From Sphingobacterium corticibacter (GTDB lineage: Bacteria; Bacteroidota; Bacteroidia; Sphingobacteriales; Sphingobacteriaceae): a stretch of 64,000 nucleotides of DNA. Positions 54,739-64,000 of this stretch are shown here, in pieces (positions within the stretch are counted from its first letter, which is position 1; every line of letters starts with the position of its first letter). Where the stretch lies: positions 99,400-163,399 of the forward strand of contig NZ_QDKG01000008.1 in the NCBI RefSeq assembly GCF_003076635.1, written 5' to 3'. The notes beneath the pieces are model-generated. The model was given only the letters and a program-made list of their open reading frames with translations. It did no database searches and was not told the origin of the DNA. The translations under genes and the position numbers were made by a program.

Positions 54739-55773
54739 TTAGTTGGTTCCTGCAATATCTAGCACGATTCTGCCATCAATTTGCCCCTTTTTCATTTTAT
54801 CAAATACATCATTGATGTCTTCGAGCTTTGCCGGCGTAACGGTGGCTTTTACCAGACCTTCGTTGGCAAATTCAAGAGCCTCTTGCAGGTCTTTTCTCGT
54901 CCCGACTATAGATCCTCTAACCGTGATGCGCTTGAGTACGGTCTCGAAAATCGGTAAATCAAATGCGCCTGGAGGCAGTCCATTCAAGGCAATAGTCCCT
55001 TTCCTGCGTAATACCTCAATCCCTTGCTTGAAAGCAATGGGCGAAACGGCGGTAATTAGTGCCCCGTGCATTCCTCCAACTTCTTTGTGCAGGTATTCGC
55101 CTGGATCCACATTTTTGGCATTGACCACGAGATCTGCACCTAGTTTTTTAGCGAGTTGGAGTTTGTCGTCGGCTACATCGATGGCCGCGACATGCATACC
55201 CATGGCTTTGGCGTATTGTACGGCTACGTGTCCCAGTCCGCCAATTCCTGAAATCGCGACCCATTCGCCCGGTTTGGTTTCTGTTTCTTTCAATCCTTTG
55301 TACACCGTAACACCGGCGCACAGGATCGGTGCTATTTCTAGAAAATTGACATTGGATTTGAGATGCCCGACATAGCGCGAATCGGCAATGACGTATTCTG
55401 CAAAGGTGCCGTCAACACCATAACCTCCATTTTTCTGCGATTCGCACAAGGTTTCCCAACCTGTGATACAATACTCGCAAGAGCTGCATGCGCTGTATAA
55501 CCAAGGTACGCCCACGGCGTCGCCTTCTTTGACAACGGCATCGGGTCCGGCGGCCACCACATAGCCAACACCTTCATGGCCGGGTATGAGTGGCATTTTG
55601 GATTTGACAGGCCAGTCGCCCTCTATCGCATGCAAATCAGTGTGGCACACACCCGATGCGATTATTTTGACTAATACTTCGTACCTGCCTGGTTCGCGTA
55701 CGTCAACTTCTTTGATTTCTAATGGTTTTCCGTAGCCTGGTGCAACAGCGGCTTTCATCTTCTTTGGGATCAT
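54739..55773 (-). CDS. adhP: Zinc-dependent alcohol dehydrogenase
   Basis: 344 residues, medium-chain dehydrogenase. Catalytic zinc ligands C43 in [10 protein letters not shown] and H66-E67 in PGHEGVG; structural zinc cysteines in [18 protein letters not shown]-binding [19 protein letters not shown]. This matches AdhP/AdhA-type ethanol dehydrogenases, which oxidise primary alcohols with NAD. It is the middle gene of the ald-adhP-DUF779 set. Confidence 0.93.
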   Translation of the reverse strand: MIPKKMKAAVAPGYGKPLEIKEVDVREPGRYEVLVKIIASGVCHTDLHAIEGDWPVKSKMPLIPGHEGVGYVVAAGPDAVVKEGDAVGVPWLYSACSSCEYCITGWETLCESQKNGGYGVDGTFAEYVIADSRYVGHLKSNVNFLEIAPILCAGVTVYKGLKETETKPGEWVAISGIGGLGHVAVQYAKAMGMHVAAIDVADDKLQLAKKLGADLVVNAKNVDPGEYLHKEVGGMHGALITAVSPIAFKQGIEVLRRKGTIALNGLPPGAFDLPIFETVLKRITVRGSIVGTRKDLQEALEFANEGLVKATVTPAKLEDINDVFDKMKKGQIDGRIVLDIAGTN

Positions 55774-55853
55774 AACTTGTAGTTTTTAAGTTTAAAAAAT
55801 ACCCTACATAAGCTGATCGCTGCTGTAGGCTTTGATTAGGATGAAACTATATA

Positions 55854-55893
55854 ATCGCCCAGCCCTGAATTGGAATTGATGGGGATGGGCGAT
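55854..55893 (-). terminator. hairpin between aldehyde dehydrogenase and adhP
   Basis: ATCGCCCA (55854-55861) and TGGGCGAT (55886-55893) pair perfectly; CCC/GGG adds three more pairs after one mismatch. It lies 9 bases after the aldehyde dehydrogenase stop. There is no U-run, so it may set relative expression rather than stop transcription fully. Confidence 0.5.
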
Positions 55894-55901
55894 CAGTACT
55901 A

Positions 55902-57404
55902 CTAAAAGAAACCAAGTTTCTTTTTGCTATAAGAGATCAACATATTTTTTGATTGACGGTAATGTCCGAGCATCATTTTATGATTTTCGCGACCTACGCC
56001 AGATTGTTTGTAGCCGCCAAAAGGTGCTCCAGCTGGATAAGCATGGTATTGATTGACCCACACACGACCCGCTTGTATCGCTCTTGGTACGGTGTACAAT
56101 TGATGGGCATCTCGAGTCCACACGCCAGCCCCCAACCCGTAAATGGTGTCGTTGGCAATTTCGATAGCTTCTTTTTCGTCTTTAAAAGTCGTTAAAGAAA
56201 CCACGGGGCCAAATATTTCTTCTTGGAAAATGCGCATCTTATTGTGCCCTTTAAAGACGGTGGGTTGTATATAATAGCCCGCATCTAATCCTTCTCCTAC
56301 CTTATTCACTTCGCCTCCGGTAAGCACTTCGGCGCCTTCTTCTTTACCTAATTTAATGTAAGACAGGATTTTGTCTTTCTGTATTTCAGAAGCTTGCGCT
56401 CCCATCATCACATCAGGATCTAATGGATTGCCCACCTTAATCTGCTTAACGCGTGCGATGACTTTTTCAATAAATTTGTCGGCGATATCTTCTTGCACTA
56501 AGATTCTGGATGGGCAGGTACAGATCTCTCCTTGATTAAGGGCAAACAATACCGCGCCTTCGATGGCCTTGTCTAAGTAGTCATCATCGTGATCCAGCAC
56601 CGAACCGAAGAAAACATTGGGCGATTTGCCACCCAACTCCAGCGTTACAGGAATGATGTTTTCGGTGGCGTACTGCATCACTAATCTTCCTGTTGCGGTA
56701 GATCCGGTGAAGGCGGCTTTGGATATTTTCGGATTGGTGACCAAAGCGCGGCCGAGCTCTGAACCAAAGCCATTTACAATATTAATCACTCCGGCCGGAA
56801 CAAGGTCTTCAATCAACTCCATCAACACCAAGATCGAGGTCGGTGTGCTTTCTGCCGGTTTAAGTACGACGGTACAGCCTGCGGCTAATGCCGGAGCAAG
56901 CTTCCATACCGCCATTAGAATCGGGAAATTCCAAGGAATAATTTGTGCTACCACACCCAACGGTTCGTGAATGATCAGCGATAAGGTATCCGAATCCAGT
57001 TCAGTGGCGCTGCCTTCTTCGGCGCGGATCACACTGGCGAAATACCTAAAGTGATCAATGGCTAACGGAATATCGGCATTTAGGGTTTCGCGGACAGCTT
57101 TACCATTATCAATGGTTTCTACGGTTGCCAGATATTGTAGGTTTTCTTCCAGTCGATCAGCAATTTTGTTGAGGATGATACTGCGCTCGGTGGCAGAGGT
57201 TTTACTCCAAGTTATAAAAGCTTTGGCACCAGCTTCTACTGCTAAATCCAAATCTTCTTTGCTGGAGTGCGCTACTTTTGTAAATACTTTGCCATCTATA
57301 GGGGAGATATTGTCGAAGTATTTGCCGTTTACTGGGGCTACGAATTTCCCACCAATGTAATTGTCGTATCGTTCTTTGAACGATGGTCTTTCTAATACAC
57401 TCAT
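55902..57404 (-). CDS. NAD-dependent aldehyde dehydrogenase (ExaC/AldB-like)
   Basis: 500 residues from [22 protein letters not shown] at 57404; an ATG at 57413 is also in frame. Catalytic Glu in [14 protein letters not shown] and catalytic Cys in [33 protein letters not shown] is the cofactor-binding block. The Cys-Thr-Cys form occurs in acetaldehyde dehydrogenases of the ExaC/AldB group, which fits an adjacent alcohol dehydrogenase and DUF779 gene. Confidence 0.93.
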   Translation of the reverse strand: MSVLERPSFKERYDNYIGGKFVAPVNGKYFDNISPIDGKVFTKVAHSSKEDLDLAVEAGAKAFITWSKTSATERSIILNKIADRLEENLQYLATVETIDNGKAVRETLNADIPLAIDHFRYFASVIRAEEGSATELDSDTLSLIIHEPLGVVAQIIPWNFPILMAVWKLAPALAAGCTVVLKPAESTPTSILVLMELIEDLVPAGVINIVNGFGSELGRALVTNPKISKAAFTGSTATGRLVMQYATENIIPVTLELGGKSPNVFFGSVLDHDDDYLDKAIEGAVLFALNQGEICTCPSRILVQEDIADKFIEKVIARVKQIKVGNPLDPDVMMGAQASEIQKDKILSYIKLGKEEGAEVLTGGEVNKVGEGLDAGYYIQPTVFKGHNKMRIFQEEIFGPVVSLTTFKDEKEAIEIANDTIYGLGAGVWTRDAHQLYTVPRAIQAGRVWVNQYHAYPAGAPFGGYKQSGVGRENHKMMLGHYRQSKNMLISYSKKKLGFF

Positions 57405-57511
57405 GATTACCAAAAATTTAGTTTTATAATACGATTATGTGAATCGTCAATACCTCAAATTTAGAAGTTTAGTGAGTTGATATTTAGCACTATAATCCCA
57501 ATGAATAGCAC

Positions 57512-57536
57512 AATTGTTTTTCGTGGTTAAACAATT
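57512..57536. promoter_or_regulatory. inverted repeat with T-run in the ald/araC divergent region
   Basis: AATTGTTT (57512-57519) and AAACAATT (57529-57536), then nine T. It lies between the divergent aldehyde dehydrogenase and AraC-type genes. It could be an operator, or an attenuator ahead of the regulator gene; the AT-rich stem is weak. Confidence 0.35.
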
Positions 57537-57604
57537 ATTTTTTTTTCTTCCTGTCATTTTTTATCGTAACTTACCTAGATCGTTTACGGCTAAATTGGAT
57601 CGGT

Positions 57605-58525
57605 ATGATTTATAATTATGCATTAGATGTGTTGCCCCTTTCTACAGATAAGCAATTATCTACGCTCGTAGAGAACCGGCGCGTGGCTACCTTTGAAAGT
57701 TTTGAGTTTAATGTTTTTGAGACTTATCAACCCACGCTTGCAGTTCCCCTCCAATTTGATGATGTCGTGATGGTCAATATGTTGCGTGGTAAGAAAGTCA
57801 TGCACCTGGAGAATACGCCTTCTTTTGATTACGTGCCAGGCGAAACACTAATATTGCCGGAGAACAAGTTGATGAAAATAGACTTTCCGGAAGCGAATGT
57901 ATCGGCTCCTACGCAATGTGCCGCATTGACGATCGACCGTCGTAAAGTTGAGGGGGTGGTTCAGTTTCTGAATGAGCGACTGCCATCCAGTGATCATTCG
58001 GCAGAATGGCATTTTCGATGGGATAAATTCCATTTTAAGCACGATGCCGAAACCATGTACCTCACGAATAAGTTGTTTCGACTGATGTCAGGCAACGATT
58101 GCTTTCACGAAGCGTTAGCAGAACTAACCATTCAAGAACTGTTGATTCGCACGTTGCAAACGCAAAACTTATTACATTTAATGACGGAAGAGGGTAAAAA
58201 AACTTCATTGCTGAATTATCTTACCGAATTTATCCGAGAACATATCTCCAGCGAATTGACGATCGATCTCTTGAGTAAAAAAGCGAATATGAGCCGATCA
58301 GCTCTTTTTAAGGAATTTAAGTCACAGGTCGGGATCAGTCCTATGGAATATGTGATTCGGGAACGAATAGCATTTGCCAAGCGGTTTCTTGAACAGGGCC
58401 TAAGTGTAAAAGAAGCGGGTTATGCCGTTGGTTTTAACGACGTAAATTATTTTGTACGTTTGTTTGGAAGGCGAGAAGGGTTAACCCCAGGGGCATATGC
58501 CCACAAGATGGTAATGGGGCAGTAA
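57605..58525 (+). CDS. AraC-family transcriptional regulator
   Basis: 306 residues. The N-terminal half (about 20-190) fits the AraC_N-type sensor domain often seen near aldehyde dehydrogenases; the C-terminal part has two helix-turn-helix motifs (ELTIDLLSKKANMSRSALFKEFKS and VKEAGYAVGFNDVNYFVRLF). It is transcribed divergently from the aldehyde dehydrogenase gene and is likely its activator. The effector is unknown. Confidence 0.9.
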   Translation: MIYNYALDVLPLSTDKQLSTLVENRRVATFESFEFNVFETYQPTLAVPLQFDDVVMVNMLRGKKVMHLENTPSFDYVPGETLILPENKLMKIDFPEANVSAPTQCAALTIDRRKVEGVVQFLNERLPSSDHSAEWHFRWDKFHFKHDAETMYLTNKLFRLMSGNDCFHEALAELTIQELLIRTLQTQNLLHLMTEEGKKTSLLNYLTEFIREHISSELTIDLLSKKANMSRSALFKEFKSQVGISPMEYVIRERIAFAKRFLEQGLSVKEAGYAVGFNDVNYFVRLFGRREGLTPGAYAHKMVMGQ

Positions 58526-58530
58526 TCACG

Positions 58531-58986
58531 TTAGCGTTTCATGGCGCGATCAAGCTCTCGCTTCGATTCACGTTCTTTAATGGTATCTCTCTTATCAAAA
58601 TCTTTTTTACCCTGAGCCAAGGCGATTTCTACTTTGGCAAAACCACGTTCGCTGATGAAAATACGCAATGGCACGATCGTAAAGCCTTTTTCTTCGCCTT
58701 TGTCTTTTAACTTCTTGAGTTCACGTTTGGTCAATAAAAGTTTACGGTCTCGTTTGGCTTCGTGATTATAAAAAGAACCGAAAGAATATTCTGCAATATG
58801 CATGTTGCGGATGTAGAGACCATCTTCAAAAAATGCACAGAAGCTATCATTAATATTTGCCTTGCCTTCCCGAATAGATTTAATCTCCGTACCCAGCAAC
58901 CCCAATCCAGCCGTGTAGGTGTCTAAAATGTGGTATTCGAATGTTGCTCTTTTATTTTTTATATTTATTCTTGATGCGATAGCCAT
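58531..58986 (-). CDS. smpB: SsrA-binding protein
   Basis: 151 residues from [18 protein letters not shown] at 58986; the longer open frame to 59046 has an unlikely N-terminus. SmpB marks: [53 protein letters not shown] block and a basic tail ([20 protein letters not shown]). It delivers tmRNA to stalled ribosomes. It converges with the AraC gene 5 bases away, without a visible terminator between them. Confidence 0.95.
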   Translation of the reverse strand: MAIASRINIKNKRATFEYHILDTYTAGLGLLGTEIKSIREGKANINDSFCAFFEDGLYIRNMHIAEYSFGSFYNHEAKRDRKLLLTKRELKKLKDKGEEKGFTIVPLRIFISERGFAKVEIALAQGKKDFDKRDTIKERESKRELDRAMKR

Positions 58987-59005
58987 ACTTGCAAACCTTA
59001 ATCTG

Positions 59006-59013
59006 CAAAAGTA
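59006..59013 (-). promoter_or_regulatory. -7 promoter element for smpB
   Basis: TACTTTTG on the minus strand matches TAnnTTTG and ends 20 bases before the chosen ATG, which supports that start. Confidence 0.4.
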
Positions 59014-59128
59014 CGAAATACCAGTCGACAACGAAAGTTGTAACAAATAATTGTTTTTTATGTTAAAATTGAATTAATTTTTTGATATTTATCTGGCATT
59101 GTATGTAAAAATATTTGGTCTAGTTCCG

Positions 59129-59136
59129 TACATTTG
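59129..59136 (+). promoter_or_regulatory. candidate -7 element of the spt operon
   Basis: TACATTTG fits TAnnTTTG, 155 bases before the spt start. A TTG at 59099-59101 is a poor -33 match (27 bases away). The 245 bases between smpB and spt otherwise hold nothing recognised. Confidence 0.3.
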
Positions 59137-59270
59137 CCAGCCTAATATCCAGTGGATTTTTCGAAATCATCTTCAAACAGTCAAATTTTAGTAATTTGTA
59201 TTAGGTTTGCAGTAAATTTCTGACATTTGCATCCGGATGTTCAAAAAGTATAAACATCTGTGCGGAATAG

Positions 59271-60491
<1,221 letters not shown>

Positions 60492-60507
60492 AAGCTCCTA
60501 TCTACCT

Positions 60508-61629
60508 ATGATTGAAATTGTACCCGTAAAAGATAAAAAACAGCTTGCTCGTTTTATAGACTTCCCGCATGATCTATATCAAGGGGATAAAAATTACGTG
60601 CCTGAACTTTTCTTGGGGCAACAAGATTTATTATCATCTGACAAACACCCTTTTTACAAACATTCTACCGCACAGCCTTTTTTAGCTTTTAAAAATGGCG
60701 TGTTGTCTGGACGCATTGTAGCCATCTGGAATAATAATCATAATGCGTACGTGAGCGCGACCGAAGGACACTTTGGTTTCTTCGAATGCATTAATGACCA
60801 AGAAGTGGCCAACGCACTATTCGATCAGGTGACAAAGTGGGTACAAGAAAAAGGTGGAAATCAAATCGTAGGTCCGATTAACTTAACGACGAACGATACC
60901 TGTGGTTTATTGGTGGAAGGTTTCGACCGCCCACCGATGGCTATGATGACCTATAATTATCCTTATTACGCAGACCTTATAAGTAATTATGGTTTTGCGA
61001 AGAAGGAAGATCTGCGTGCATATTATATCGATACCGATACAGTCAGCGGGCGTGCATTAGATTTAATGGATCGTTTGGAAGAACGTTTAAAACGTTCAGG
61101 CATCATTCTTCGAGAAATAAACCTCAAAGACTTCAAAAACGAAGCCGAGAAAATAAAAGCGGTGTACAACACCGCCTGGGACAAAAACCTAGGATTTGTG
61201 CCTATGACGGATGAAGAATTTAATCATACGGCTAAGGATTTGAAAATGGTTTTGGATCCGCAATATGCTATCGTAGCAGAGAAAGCAGGGGAGATTATCG
61301 CATTCACACTGGGAGTGCCCGATATCAATCAAGTGCAAATAAAGATCAAGCGTGGTCGCCTACTGCCGACAGGCATTTTTAAATTGTTGTTCGGCCGAAA
61401 AAATATAGATCACGTTCGAGTATTGATGTTAGGTGTATTAGAGCCTTATAGAAAGTTGGGTATTGAAGCCTGTCTGTACGGAAAATTGATTAGAAACGGA
61501 AAGAAAAGTGGCCTAAAAGGGGCAGAATGTTCCTGGATGTTGGATAGTAATTATTTGATGAATAGTGCTATCGAACAGATCAACGGGCAATTATACAAGC
61601 GATATCGCTTGTTCGAGAAATCGGTATGA
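60508..61629 (+). CDS. GNAT-like acyltransferase, candidate ceramide synthase
   Basis: 373 residues. A conserved N-terminal part (IDFPHDLYQGDKNYVPEL, IVGPINLTTNDTCGLLVEGF, MTYNYPYYADLISNYGF) is followed by a GNAT-type core in the last third (VLMLGVLEPYRKLGIEACLY, with the RxxG acyl-CoA loop). It lies 16 bases after spt and overlaps the reductase gene by 4 bases. In Caulobacter, ceramide is made by Spt, a GNAT-fold ceramide synthase and an epimerase-like reductase; this gene would be the N-acyltransferase. That is inference from context and fold. Confidence 0.65.
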   Translation: MIEIVPVKDKKQLARFIDFPHDLYQGDKNYVPELFLGQQDLLSSDKHPFYKHSTAQPFLAFKNGVLSGRIVAIWNNNHNAYVSATEGHFGFFECINDQEVANALFDQVTKWVQEKGGNQIVGPINLTTNDTCGLLVEGFDRPPMAMMTYNYPYYADLISNYGFAKKEDLRAYYIDTDTVSGRALDLMDRLEERLKRSGIILREINLKDFKNEAEKIKAVYNTAWDKNLGFVPMTDEEFNHTAKDLKMVLDPQYAIVAEKAGEIIAFTLGVPDINQVQIKIKRGRLLPTGIFKLLFGRKNIDHVRVLMLGVLEPYRKLGIEACLYGKLIRNGKKSGLKGAECSWMLDSNYLMNSAIEQINGQLYKRYRLFEKSV

Positions 61630-62624
61630 AACAACCAAAGCTGTTAATAACCGGTGCCAGTGGATTTGTGGGATATCATCTGGTACATGCAGCAAAAACG
61701 GCCGGTTATACTATTCATGCAACTATCCGCCGCTCCAGCAAAACGGATGATATTGTCCACTTGGTGGATAAGTTCGTCGAAGCTGATTTCTCCAACGTGG
61801 AGAAACTAGGGGAGTGGCTAGAAGTAGAATCCTATACTTATATCATTCACGCTGCAGCGCTTACCAAAGCCAAGCGTGAATCCGACATGCAAACCGTCAA
61901 TATAGATTATACGATTAATTTATTGACAGCCGCATTTTCTATCACAAATCCGCCAATCGGCGTACATATTTTGAGTAGTTTGGCCGCAATCGGTCCATTA
62001 TCCTACAATGGAAAATTGATTGACGAAAGCTCTGCATACCAGCCTGTGACGGTATACGGGCGTAGTAAAATGCGCATGGAGCAGTTGGTGCGCGAACAAT
62101 TTGCGGATAAACCAATCCGTATTTTTCGACCAACGGCGGTTTATGGTCCAAAAGACAAAGATATCTTTATCTTGCTGCAAACCCTAAACAAAGGCATTGA
62201 TGCTTATATCGGCCGAAATCCCCAAGCGCTGACTTTCATCTATGTGAAAGATCTCGCAAATCTTCTGATAGGAAGTCTAGATATGCCAGTGGCAAAATTA
62301 GAATGCTACAACCTGACCGACGGGGGAGTTTATGATCGGTATCAATTAGCAAACTTATTTAAACAGATTACGCAAAAGCGCATGTTGCGATTGCATGTTC
62401 CTTTTGCCATAGTCAAACAAATAGCCAGCATTTCAGAATGGCTTTATAAATCTTCTACCAAAACACCCGTATTGTATGCAGAGCGGCTAAAGGAAATTAC
62501 CGCTGGTAGCTGGGCATGCGATATTGCGAAAGCAAAACAAGAATTACTCTTTGAGCCGCGCTACGATTTAGAAGCCGGTCTTACAGAAAGCCTGACGTGG
62601 TACAAAGAACACCATTGGCTTTAA
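61626..62624 (+). CDS. Extended SDR / NAD-epimerase-like reductase, candidate CerR
   Basis: 332 residues. The Rossmann motif G10-A-S-G-F-V-G16 and the active site Y144-G-R-S-K148, with Ser117-Ser118 nearby, are those of extended short-chain dehydrogenases. IFRPTAVYGPKDKD is the family substrate-binding block. In a sphingolipid operon the expected reaction is NAD(P)H reduction of the 3-keto group of ketosphinganine or its ceramide. It overlaps the GNAT gene by 4 bases, indicating coupling. A sugar-nucleotide epimerase is the alternative. Confidence 0.75.
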   Translation: MKQPKLLITGASGFVGYHLVHAAKTAGYTIHATIRRSSKTDDIVHLVDKFVEADFSNVEKLGEWLEVESYTYIIHAAALTKAKRESDMQTVNIDYTINLLTAAFSITNPPIGVHILSSLAAIGPLSYNGKLIDESSAYQPVTVYGRSKMRMEQLVREQFADKPIRIFRPTAVYGPKDKDIFILLQTLNKGIDAYIGRNPQALTFIYVKDLANLLIGSLDMPVAKLECYNLTDGGVYDRYQLANLFKQITQKRMLRLHVPFAIVKQIASISEWLYKSSTKTPVLYAERLKEITAGSWACDIAKAKQELLFEPRYDLEAGLTESLTWYKEHHWL

Positions 62625-62634
62625 TACAATCACT

Positions 62635-63300
62635 ATGAAAACAAATAAAAAACTTTTTGCAGACAGAAAACGGACGAATATATTAAGTGTGCCAGAGCAA
62701 AAGTTTATCAGTTACCTCGTTCCACGCATACCGCAATCCATTACATCAGACGGCCTTACCGCTATTGGTTTATTAGGTTCACTTATCATCTTTGCCAGCT
62801 TTGTTTTAGCGAATTATTTTAACATTAACTATCTATGGTTAGCGCCCTTTGGATTTTTTGTACAATGGTTTGGTGATTCTTTGGATGGGCGTATCGCATA
62901 CTATCGCAATAAGTCGCGGAAATGGTATGGGTTTGCACTGGATATCGTGATGGATTGGATCAGTACCGTATTTATCGGACTTGGATTTCATTTATACGTG
63001 GAATCTGAGTACGAAATTATGGGCTTCCTGCTAGTTGCTCTCTACGGTTGGGCCATGATCATTAGTCAGCTTCGTTATAAAATCACAGACAAATACACGA
63101 TTGATGCGGGTCTTTTGGGGCCAACCGAAGTACGGGTTATTTTATGTTTAGTGATTATTCTAGAGATTCTCATACCCGGTACCATACTTTATGCCGTATT
63201 TCTTATCTGCGTAGCTTTGTTCTTCATCAATTTGGTAGATACCAAAAAGCTGATGGACTTGGGTGATGAGCGAGATGCCGCTGAAAAGACAAATCTCTAA
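62635..63300 (+). CDS. CDP-alcohol phosphatidyltransferase-family membrane protein
   Basis: 221 residues with about six membrane spans. The family motif D-x2-D-G-x2-A-R-x8-G-x3-D-x3-D is present as D81, D84-G85, A88-Y89, G99, D103, D107: the metal-binding aspartates are kept, but the usual Arg after Ala is Tyr and the spacing to Gly is one longer. Such enzymes move a phospho-head group between a CDP-activated lipid or alcohol and an acceptor. In this operon the acceptor may be ceramide, giving a phosphosphingolipid. The substrate is inferred. Confidence 0.75.
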   Translation: MKTNKKLFADRKRTNILSVPEQKFISYLVPRIPQSITSDGLTAIGLLGSLIIFASFVLANYFNINYLWLAPFGFFVQWFGDSLDGRIAYYRNKSRKWYGFALDIVMDWISTVFIGLGFHLYVESEYEIMGFLLVALYGWAMIISQLRYKITDKYTIDAGLLGPTEVRVILCLVIILEILIPGTILYAVFLICVALFFINLVDTKKLMDLGDERDAAEKTNL

Positions 63301-63316
63301 GTTGTAAGAATACCAC

Positions 63317-63715
63317 ATGGCTCAAGGTGTAAAACAGTTTCTGAAAGCACAGCTATCCGCATTTGTTGGCGGCATGGTAGATTATGGTGTCATGATCTGT
63401 GGTGTAGAGTTGTTTGGATTACCTGTTAGCACATCGATTGTGATCTCTGGAACTATTGGTGCGGTGGTGAATTTTTCAATAAATCGGTATTGGACATTTA
63501 AAGATCAAGACACTGCAGTAGGCGATCAATTGTGGAAATTTGTCATAATGGTTGTTGGAAGTATTCTTTTGAAATCTCAGGGAACACCTTTTTTAACAGA
63601 TATAACAGGTATTGATTATCGCATTACACGCCTGATGGTAGAGTTGGTAGTTTCTTTAGGATTCAACTTTACCCTGCAAAAATACTGGGTGTTTAGAAAA
63701 GGGGCGAATCAATAA
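63317..63715 (+). CDS. GtrA-family membrane protein
   Basis: 132 residues with four membrane spans; FLKAQLSAFVGGMVDYGVMI at the start, VNFSINRYWTFKD in the middle and LGFNFTLQKYWVFRK at the end are the paired GtrA signatures. GtrA proteins are thought to flip lipid-linked sugars. Placed 16 bases after the phosphatidyltransferase, it may move a sphingolipid or its glycosyl donor across the inner membrane. Confidence 0.85.
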   Translation: MAQGVKQFLKAQLSAFVGGMVDYGVMICGVELFGLPVSTSIVISGTIGAVVNFSINRYWTFKDQDTAVGDQLWKFVIMVVGSILLKSQGTPFLTDITGIDYRITRLMVELVVSLGFNFTLQKYWVFRKGANQ

Positions 63716-63788
63716 TGATTCCGTCTCAAAAAAATCTCCCTCTTTTCTAGCGAGTTAGCTTTGCTATAACAGGAAATAGTAAAAAAGG

Positions 63789-63820
63789 TTTTGGAGGAGC
63801 GAAAGTTTATTCTACCTTTG
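63789..63820 (+). promoter_or_regulatory. strong Bacteroidota promoter P1
   Basis: TTTTGG (-33, with TTTG at 63790-63793), then 19 bases, then TACCTTTG (-7, 63813-63820). Both elements match the consensus exactly. Confidence 0.75.
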
Positions 63821-63941
63821 CACCACTCCGCAAGGGAGGAACGATATTGAAAGGATAGAAAAAGCGAGTTTACGGGGGCGTTAGCTGACAAAACGAGCGG
63901 ATTCGGGAAGAGGAGATCACCAAAAATATTTTCAAAATAAA

Positions 63942-63972
63942 TTTGGAAGATCAGAAAAGATTCCTACCTTTG
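63942..63972 (+). promoter_or_regulatory. strong Bacteroidota promoter P2
   Basis: TTTGG (TTTG at 63942-63945), 19 bases, TACCTTTG (63965-63972): the same elements and the same spacing as P1, 152 bases downstream. Such tandem promoters commonly precede rRNA operons. Confidence 0.75.
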
Positions 63973-64000
63973 CAATCCCAACCACAGAGGAAGGGAAACA

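Larger units (their letters stand above)
63716..64000. other. non-coding right edge
   Basis: These 285 bases hold no gene that I recognise. They contain two well-formed promoters in tandem, given below. No terminator for the spt operon was found. Confidence 0.6.

Noticed and set aside
57512..57545. Terminator call for the inverted repeat and T-run before the AraC gene
   Set aside because: No transcript on the plus strand is known to enter here, and the stem has only two G-C pairs; kept as a possible regulatory site only.
63716..64000. rRNA or tRNA gene in the window
   Set aside because: No tRNA cloverleaf or 16S start sequence is visible; only the promoters that may lead to one.

Overview
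The window looks like the chromosome of a Bacteroidota member of the Sphingobacteriaceae, most likely Sphingobacterium or a close relative. Four things point there: Bacteroidota-type promoter elements (TTTG, then TAnnTTTG about 19 bases on), a Bacteroidota-style division and cell-wall cluster with a PASTA-tailed FtsI and the FtsL-like protein of that phylum, a TonB/ExbBD and outer-membrane barrel cluster, and a 399-residue serine palmitoyltransferase that closely resembles the Sphingobacterium multivorum enzyme as I remember it. No insertion sequences, CRISPR arrays, tRNA or rRNA genes were seen.

Layout. 1-1407 (minus): a LutB-like LUD protein, cut by the left edge, with most iron-sulfur cysteines lost. 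1528-3273 (minus): aspS. 3274-3664: a divergent control region with GTGGGA boxes in both orientations. 3665-19540 (plus): mraZ-rsmH-ftsL-ftsI-murE-mraY-murD-ftsW-murG-murC-ftsQ-ftsA-ftsZ, with DnaA-box-like sites between ftsA and ftsZ; murF and ddl are not in it. 19730-21235: pyrR-pyrB. 21473-30010: a TPR protein, an outer-membrane barrel, an HU-like/SPOR membrane protein, ExbB, ExbD and TonB, possibly one trans-envelope machine. 30029-34100: folC converging on parC. 34235-42276: a secreted esterase, then ansA, tatD, an FKBP lipoprotein, a DHH phosphoesterase and a large membrane-anchored protein on the minus strand, then a DUF423 protein. 42351-44837: priA. 44937-51123 (minus): a lipoprotein, glpF-glpK-glpD, a DUF4886 protein and a class D beta-lactamase. 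51270-54281 (plus): pcm, a membrane-bound MutS-like ATPase and an acyl-CoA thioesterase. 54306-57404 (minus): DUF779, zinc alcohol dehydrogenase and aldehyde dehydrogenase, with a divergent AraC regulator. 58531-58986 (minus): smpB. 59292-63715 (plus): a compact five-gene run that reads as a sphingolipid operon: spt, a GNAT-like acyltransferase, an SDR reductase, a CDP-alcohol phosphatidyltransferase and a GtrA-type membrane protein. The last 250 bases hold two tandem strong promoters with identical spacing, probably leading into a stable-RNA operon outside the window.

How the genes work together. The dcw block makes the peptidoglycan precursor (murE, murD, murC, mraY, murG) and the septal machine (ftsL, ftsI, ftsW, ftsQ, ftsA, ftsZ). 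The following TPR-barrel-SPOR-ExbBD-TonB block may link the inner-membrane proton motor to the envelope. The spt block can plausibly carry serine and acyl-CoA through 3-ketosphinganine to ceramide and on to a phospho-head-group sphingolipid. The most interesting items are this putative sphingolipid operon with its candidate ceramide synthase, the SPOR/TonB envelope cluster, the DnaA-like boxes before ftsZ, the two-sided MraZ-type box array, and the LutB homologue without its clusters.
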